From Paracidovorax anthurii (GTDB taxonomy: Bacteria; Pseudomonadota; Gammaproteobacteria; Burkholderiales; Burkholderiaceae_C), in the NCBI RefSeq assembly GCF_003269065.1, contig NZ_QLTA01000039.1, positions 1 to 52,203 on the forward strand: a DNA stretch of 52,203 nucleotides, read 5' to 3'. Numbering within the stretch: the first letter of the stretch is position 1; every line of letters begins with the position of its first letter. Positions 48,367 through 52,203 of the stretch are shown piece after piece. Position numbers and translations under genes: made by a program. The notes under the pieces were generated by a model. That model worked only from the letters and a program-made list of their open reading frames with translations. It searched no databases and was not told the origin of the DNA.

Positions 48367-49065
48367 TCACGCATCGAATGGAATTGCCTGGGCCCGTTCC
48401 AGATCGGAAACGTCATCGACCTCAGCCCACGACTTGCCGCCAAGCCAGACGACGTGCGCCCGGTGCTCGGAGCACAATTCGGGCAGCACCGCGGTGTAGT
48501 AGTCCTGGCGCCGCTGGCCGAGTTGGACGCATCGATTGATCAGCGCTCCCAGCCTGGGTGAAGCGGCTGCCCCGAAGCGTGCCAGGCCGATGAAGTTCCC
48601 GTGCCCCTCGGACACCGGAATGTGGCTGCCGACCTCCAGCAGCTGCTCGCCACGCGCCCGAATTCGCATCGTGCCCTCGAGACACTGGCGCCCGTCGCCA
48701 AGAAGCGCCACATCGGACAAGCTGCACAGCAGATCCCGCAGTGCGTCTCTCGAGACCCTCACGTCCGCGAACTGCACCAGGCAGTCCCCCTGCAGCAGCT
48801 CGCTGAAGGCTGCGAGGGTCCAGAGGTTGTTCGTCTCCGCATACTGCGAATAAACGTGATGGCGCACATGCCCGGGGAGCGCTCCGATGATTTCCTCGCT
48901 GCGGTAGCCGACGATGACATGGACATCGGAAACCCCCAGTTCCTGCAACGCATCGAGCTGGTGTTGCAGCAAGGTCTTTCCATCGATCCTGAGCAAGCAC
49001 TTCGGACTGGCCGTGTGCCCACGGATGCGGCTGCCAACGCCTGCCGCCAAGATGATCGCCCTCAT
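48367..49065 (-). CDS. Sugar/choline-phosphate-type nucleotidyltransferase (PntC/LicC-like)
   Basis: The 232-residue product starts MRAIILAAGVGSRI and keeps the nucleotidyltransferase signature (AAGxGxR...PKCLLRIDGKTLL) and the metal-binding FADVRVS, matching the small LicC/PntC type that makes CDP-choline or CMP-phosphonates. In phosphonate pathways such enzymes activate the phosphonate with CTP. Its start overlaps the stop of the di-iron oxygenase gene by 4 nt (ATGA), so they are translated together. The substrate within this cluster is not known; no AEP transaminase is present in the window. Confidence 0.82.
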   Translation of the reverse strand: MRAIILAAGVGSRIRGHTASPKCLLRIDGKTLLQHQLDALQELGVSDVHVIVGYRSEEIIGALPGHVRHHVYSQYAETNNLWTLAAFSELLQGDCLVQFADVRVSRDALRDLLCSLSDVALLGDGRQCLEGTMRIRARGEQLLEVGSHIPVSEGHGNFIGLARFGAAASPRLGALINRCVQLGQRRQDYYTAVLPELCSEHRAHVVWLGGKSWAEVDDVSDLERAQAIPFDA

Positions 49066-50021
49066 GCCGCAACCCCCTCGGGAATATCCATGGAAAGGCC
49101 ATACCGGTGCATCTCATCGCGCAGGTACGCGCTGTCGGCCACGCCCGCCTTGCGCAGCGCACTGATGGAGGACCTCGCACCGTTGCGACGGGACTCCGCG
49201 AGGCTCGCTTCGGAGTAGCAGTCGAAGATGACCTGGTCGGCATCGTCTTCGCCGAGACCGATTTCCCGCAGCTGGCTGCGGATGAACACGATGTCCGGGT
49301 CGATGAAGATGGATATGAACTTCGGCAGCAGCGGGCCGATCTTGGCTTTCAGGGTTTCGGGCAACTGCGGCCAGGCCTGCGAAATGAAGCTCGCGAAGAA
49401 GCGGTGATGCTTGCTCTCGTCCTCCGCGTGATCTTTCATCACCTGCCGGATCGGCGCAATGACCCGTGGGTCCCGGGGGACCTCGACCAGGTTCTTCGTG
49501 ATGAGCGTCTCGGAGATCGAGCAGAAGAAGATCGGCAGCAGCGGCCGCAGCGCGGGATCGGCCCGCGCGACTTCACGCTGAAGCCGAAGAAAGAACGCCG
49601 GCACCCTTGGCGCATGGTTTCGAATACCCGTGCGCGCTTCCGCCAGACGCGACAAGTCGGCGGTGATCTTGCCGTGGTAGGACTCGTCCACCAGGATGTT
49701 CCATGCGTCGGCAACCATGGCGCCCGGCAGATCGAAGCCCGATCTGCCACGCGCAATGCTGTAGACGGCATGGTTCACCACCTCATGTTCGAGAACCTGG
49801 GTGAACTCCAGATTCGAGAACAATGCCTGGGCGAGCAGCCACCTGGCAGCCTCCGGTCCGCGCCTGGCCACCAAGGGATGGGACACGCTCGGCACGAGCT
49901 CCGGGGTGAACAGAAGCCCCCGGGTCCAGTCCATCTCGGTCGCCTGGTGCGACGGAATCTCTCCGCGCACCTTCGCAGTGGAGGCCCACCTCTCGAACGG
50001 CAGGTCGTATGCAATGGTCAT
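49062..50021 (-). CDS. AurF-like di-iron N-oxygenase
   Basis: AurF-type enzymes use a di-iron site and O2 to oxidise an amine or amide nitrogen. The 319-residue product carries the ferritin-like ligand set in order: FTQVLEHEVVN, LVDESYHGKI, CSISETLITKNL and HAEDESKHHRFF, giving the Glu and His residues that bind both irons plus the extra His of the AurF group. It lies between ppd and the nucleotidyltransferase gene. With an amidotransferase in the same operon, N-hydroxylation of an amide, giving a hydroxamate, is a reasonable guess. Confidence 0.8.
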   Translation of the reverse strand: MTIAYDLPFERWASTAKVRGEIPSHQATEMDWTRGLLFTPELVPSVSHPLVARRGPEAARWLLAQALFSNLEFTQVLEHEVVNHAVYSIARGRSGFDLPGAMVADAWNILVDESYHGKITADLSRLAEARTGIRNHAPRVPAFFLRLQREVARADPALRPLLPIFFCSISETLITKNLVEVPRDPRVIAPIRQVMKDHAEDESKHHRFFASFISQAWPQLPETLKAKIGPLLPKFISIFIDPDIVFIRSQLREIGLGEDDADQVIFDCYSEASLAESRRNGARSSISALRKAGVADSAYLRDEMHRYGLSMDIPEGVAA

Positions 50022-50039
50022 GACTGGTTTCCCGATCGA

Positions 50040-51233
50040 TCAGGCACCCACTTGGTCAGCGCGCTCGGGAACCGCCTGGGCCTTGGCATCGGCGTCCGAC
50101 AACAGGTGGCGAGAGAAACGGCGCCCCACCTCCTCCGGCGAAACCGTTGGCCTGGGAAGGTTGTGCATGGAGCCCGGCCGGACCCGTACATGGATGAAAT
50201 GCGGCCCGACCGAGTCCAGGGCGCTGCGCAGCGCCTCCGCCACCGCGTCGATGCCATTGCATGAGTAGATGACCTGGTAGCCGCACGCGGAGGCGATCTG
50301 CGAGAAATCGATGTTGCCCGAGTTCGTCGGCTGCCCCCCAGTGCTGTCGTGAACCCCGTTGTCGATCACGAGGTGCACCATCGACGAGGGACGGTAGCGA
50401 CCGATGGTCGAAAGATTGCCCAGCTTCATGAGGGCAGCGCCGTCGCCGTCGAGCACGATGATCGGCCGGTCCGTGGCCAGCGCGGCCCCCAGACCGACAG
50501 CGCTCGCGCAGCCCATGGAGCCGACCAGGTAGAGGTGGCGATGGCTGTCTTCAATGCAGAACAATTCCCGGCCCGTCTTGCCCGTTGTCGCGATGAGCCC
50601 CGCCTGCGGCGGTGCCGTAGCGACGACGGTTCGCAGAACGTCCTCCCGGCTGGGAAGGGCCATCGCGGGGTCTCCCAGCCTGCGCAGCGTGGCCGACGGG
50701 GGACGCACCAGACCGACGGCCTTGAGCTCCTCGGTCTCCAGGACATTGGGGTCCACCACGAGCGCATACGGCAGTTGGGTACGGTCAATGACCTCGCGCG
50801 CCGTCTGCAGGGCCGGGCCGATGAGTTCCGGCTTCCAGGGGAAGGGGCCGTGCGGTATCTGGAGCGTGTCCAGCAGCCGGTGCGTGATCTCCCCCATGAG
50901 CCGGTGCTGCGGCTCATCCGGTACGCCCGGTGATCCGCGCCAGCTGCAGATCAGCAATGACGGAATCTTGAAGATGTGGTTCAGCGATGTGAGAGGGTTC
51001 ACGGCATTGCCGAGCCCCGAGTTCTGCATCATCACGACCGGCAGGCGCCCGCCCAGGTAGGCGCCGGCGGCGATCCCCACGGCCTCGCCCTCGCTGGAGG
51101 CCATGACATGGTCCACCTTCGCATCGCTCAGCACGCCGTTGAGCAAGGGCGTGAGGTACGAGCAGGGGACGCTCACGTAGAAGTTGAAACCCAGCCGTGT
51201 CGCCGAATCGACGAAGTCCATGCCGCTGATCAT
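50040..51233 (-). CDS. ppd: Phosphonopyruvate decarboxylase
   Basis: Ppd decarboxylates phosphonopyruvate to phosphonoacetaldehyde, making PEP mutase flux irreversible. The 397-residue single-chain product has the thiamine glutamate in MASSEGEAVGIAAGAYLGG, and the Mg-TPP motif VLDGDGAALMKLGNLSTIG ending at VIDN near residue 285. Family length is about 380-400. Its ATG overlaps the PEP mutase stop by 4 nt (ATGA), the classic pepM-ppd arrangement. With pepM broken, this gene now lacks its normal promoter-proximal partner. Confidence 0.9.
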   Translation of the reverse strand: MISGMDFVDSATRLGFNFYVSVPCSYLTPLLNGVLSDAKVDHVMASSEGEAVGIAAGAYLGGRLPVVMMQNSGLGNAVNPLTSLNHIFKIPSLLICSWRGSPGVPDEPQHRLMGEITHRLLDTLQIPHGPFPWKPELIGPALQTAREVIDRTQLPYALVVDPNVLETEELKAVGLVRPPSATLRRLGDPAMALPSREDVLRTVVATAPPQAGLIATTGKTGRELFCIEDSHRHLYLVGSMGCASAVGLGAALATDRPIIVLDGDGAALMKLGNLSTIGRYRPSSMVHLVIDNGVHDSTGGQPTNSGNIDFSQIASACGYQVIYSCNGIDAVAEALRSALDSVGPHFIHVRVRPGSMHNLPRPTVSPEEVGRRFSRHLLSDADAKAQAVPERADQVGA

Positions 51234-51876
51234 TGAAGTGCTCCTGTGGAGACCGGGTCCAGGGCATTCCCGCGGGGCAGGTAGCGATGCTCGGCCTGCG
51301 TGAGTTCATCCTGCTCGACGAGATCGAAGATCTCCTTGACCCGCGGCAGATCGTTCTCGATGTCCTTGAGCGATCGCTCGCGGTAGATGGTCTCGCAAAC
51401 GCGCCTCATGCTCGCCACCGAGGCGCGCAGGTTGTGGTTGGCCCAGATGATCGCGGCGATCTTTGCGTCGATGAAGCGCTCCGTCGGCACCGCGTAGTAC
51501 ATGGTCGGAACGATGACCAGGGGGCCCCGGTCCTGCCAATGCTCTGCGAACTGCAGGATCTCGGCGGCATCGCTCTTTTTCGAATGGATGAGGATCGCAT
51601 CCGCCCCGGCCGCGTGGTACTTCTCTGCCCGCTTGAGGGCCTCCGTCAGGCCTCGTCCGGCAATCAACGCCTCGACACGCGCAACGATGCAGAACGCATC
51701 GTTGAGCTGGCTGTCCTTGGCGGCCTTGATCTTTCCTGCGAACTCGTCCGGATCCGCAAGCTCCTGGCTTTCACCGATGAAGGAGTTCGTTTTCGGAAAG
51801 ATCTTGTCTTCCAGGCACACTCCCGCCACATTGCGCTGGCACAGCTTGCGCACGAGGCGGCGCACGCTGTTGAAGT
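51230..51876 (-). pseudogene. pepM: Phosphoenolpyruvate mutase, 5' end removed by IS insertion
   Basis: PEP mutase makes the C-P bond by converting PEP to phosphonopyruvate. About 215 codons remain, including the family signature VAGVCLEDKIFPKTNSF (the EDKxxxxxNS loop) and VARVEALIAGRG. The first 75-80 residues of the barrel, with the metal- and substrate-binding aspartates, are missing: the frame runs straight into the IS5-type terminus at 51877. An in-frame GTG at 51887-51889 inside the IS could start a truncated protein, which would lack catalysis. The missing half may lie beyond the IS, outside the window. Confidence 0.85.
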
Positions 51877-52203
51877 GGCTTTGTTGCACAAATCAGTTCG
51901 AAGACGGCATAGCCCCAACCCCAGACGGATTTATGCCATGGCGGCCACCAGAACGGTTTGAGGACGACCGATCTGGCTGAAGCGGTTGAGTACGGCCACG
52001 CGGACATGCAACTCCACCACCTGATGCTCGAACGTGCGCGCCGTCACCCGTTCGCCCAGTCGCTTGAAGCAGTGCATCTTCGTCTCGACAAGGCTGCGCC
52101 GGTGGTAGCCGCTCCACTTCTTCCAGACGCTGCGGCCCAAACGCTGGCACGCCCGGATGGCTTCGTTGCGCTGCTCCGATCCCGGACTCGGCTTCTTCCA
52201 GTG
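51877..52203. mobile_element. IS5-family insertion sequence, one end (continues past window)
   Basis: The element begins at 51877 with the terminus GGCTTTGTTGCACAAATC, a typical IS5-family (IS427/IS1031-like) end, and contains the 3' part of its transposase gene on the minus strand. It interrupts pepM. The other end and any target duplication are outside the window. Confidence 0.8.
51931..52203 (-). CDS. IS5-family transposase, C-terminal part (cut by window edge)
   Basis: The 90 visible residues include the DDE-type signature Y(2)R(3)E(6)K as YHRRSLVETKMHCFK, followed by the typical tail VELHVRVAVLNRFSQIGRPQ. The signature is intact and the frame is open to the window edge, so the copy may be active. 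The start lies outside the window. Confidence 0.85.
   Translation of the reverse strand, partial: HWKKPSPGSEQRNEAIRACQRLGRSVWKKWSGYHRRSLVETKMHCFKRLGERVTARTFEHQVVELHVRVAVLNRFSQIGRPQTVLVAAMA

Noticed and set aside
48367-51876. Aminoethylphosphonate lipid or glycan decoration pathway
   Set aside because: The PntC-like enzyme alone suggests it, but there is no aminoethylphosphonate transaminase in the window, and the oxygenase, amidotransferase and dehydrogenase point to another fate for phosphonoacetaldehyde.
1-52203. CRISPR array
   Set aside because: No set of regularly spaced identical repeats was found by reading; the repeats present are transposon ends, operators and two REP-like blocks.
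1-52203. tRNA or rRNA genes
   Set aside because: No cloverleaf with a GTTCRAA loop or rRNA signature was recognised; a covariance-model search would settle it.

Overview
The window reads as part of the chromosome of a GC-rich betaproteobacterium, most likely a Comamonadaceae member such as Acidovorax or Paracidovorax. The support is the base composition, the many TctC/Bug-type periplasmic binding proteins, the ETF-ubiquinone oxidoreductase, and repeat types I associate with that group. The genus call is an inference.

Layout. 1-158 holds the tail of an IS4-type transposase and a shared hairpin terminator. 207-4379 holds a lone CheW, a two-subunit 3-oxoacid CoA-transferase with a divergent PAS-LuxR regulator, and a type II NADH dehydrogenase. 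4441-14413 is a long minus-strand catabolic operon: five TctC binding proteins interleaved with two TIM-barrel lactonase-type amidohydrolases, an SMP-30 lactonase, an RraA-type aldolase and a 2-hydroxyacid dehydrogenase, facing a divergent IclR regulator. 15412-21134 is a copper/phenol oxidation block: an AhpD-like protein, a multicopper oxidase, a tyrosinase, a small lipoprotein and a DJ-1/PfpI protein.

21145-26297 is a discrete inserted element. It has Tn7-like ends (TGT...ACA, repeated end sites with a CAATAAAGTC-type core) flanked by a perfect 5-bp duplication, CTTCG. It carries no transposase. Its only gene encodes a 1346-residue protein joining an XRE helix-turn-helix, a PD-(D/E)xK nuclease-like domain, a STAND-type P-loop NTPase and a long helical C-terminus. 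I read this as a non-autonomous transposon delivering a single-gene anti-phage (Avs-like) candidate. A near-perfect 32-bp palindrome abuts its start codon.

26404-33037 is a galactarate/talarate catabolic locus: a LacI regulator with two matching operators, a TctC protein, an enolase-superfamily dehydratase, an MFS carrier and GarD. 33075-40899 is more ordinary: TetR plus a PF10118-type hydrolase, a periplasmic catalase with an ankyrin partner (katB-ankB type), a DMT transporter, an SDR and ETF-QO.

41845-51876 (perhaps from 40930) is a compact minus-strand operon that looks like a phosphonate biosynthetic cluster: PEP mutase, phosphonopyruvate decarboxylase, an AurF-like di-iron N-oxygenase, a PntC/LicC-like nucleotidyltransferase, a glutamine-dependent asparagine synthetase, a phosphonoacetaldehyde dehydrogenase-like enzyme, a TauE/SafE permease, a Fic-domain protein, a methyltransferase and possibly a metallophosphoesterase. 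The enzyme set suggests PEP to phosphonopyruvate to phosphonoacetaldehyde to phosphonoacetate, then amidation and N-oxidation on a nucleotide-activated intermediate. An IS5-family element has cut off the 5' end of the PEP mutase gene, so the pathway may be dead in this strain. The two strongest candidates for an undescribed system are the Tn7-like/STAND element and this phosphonate cluster.
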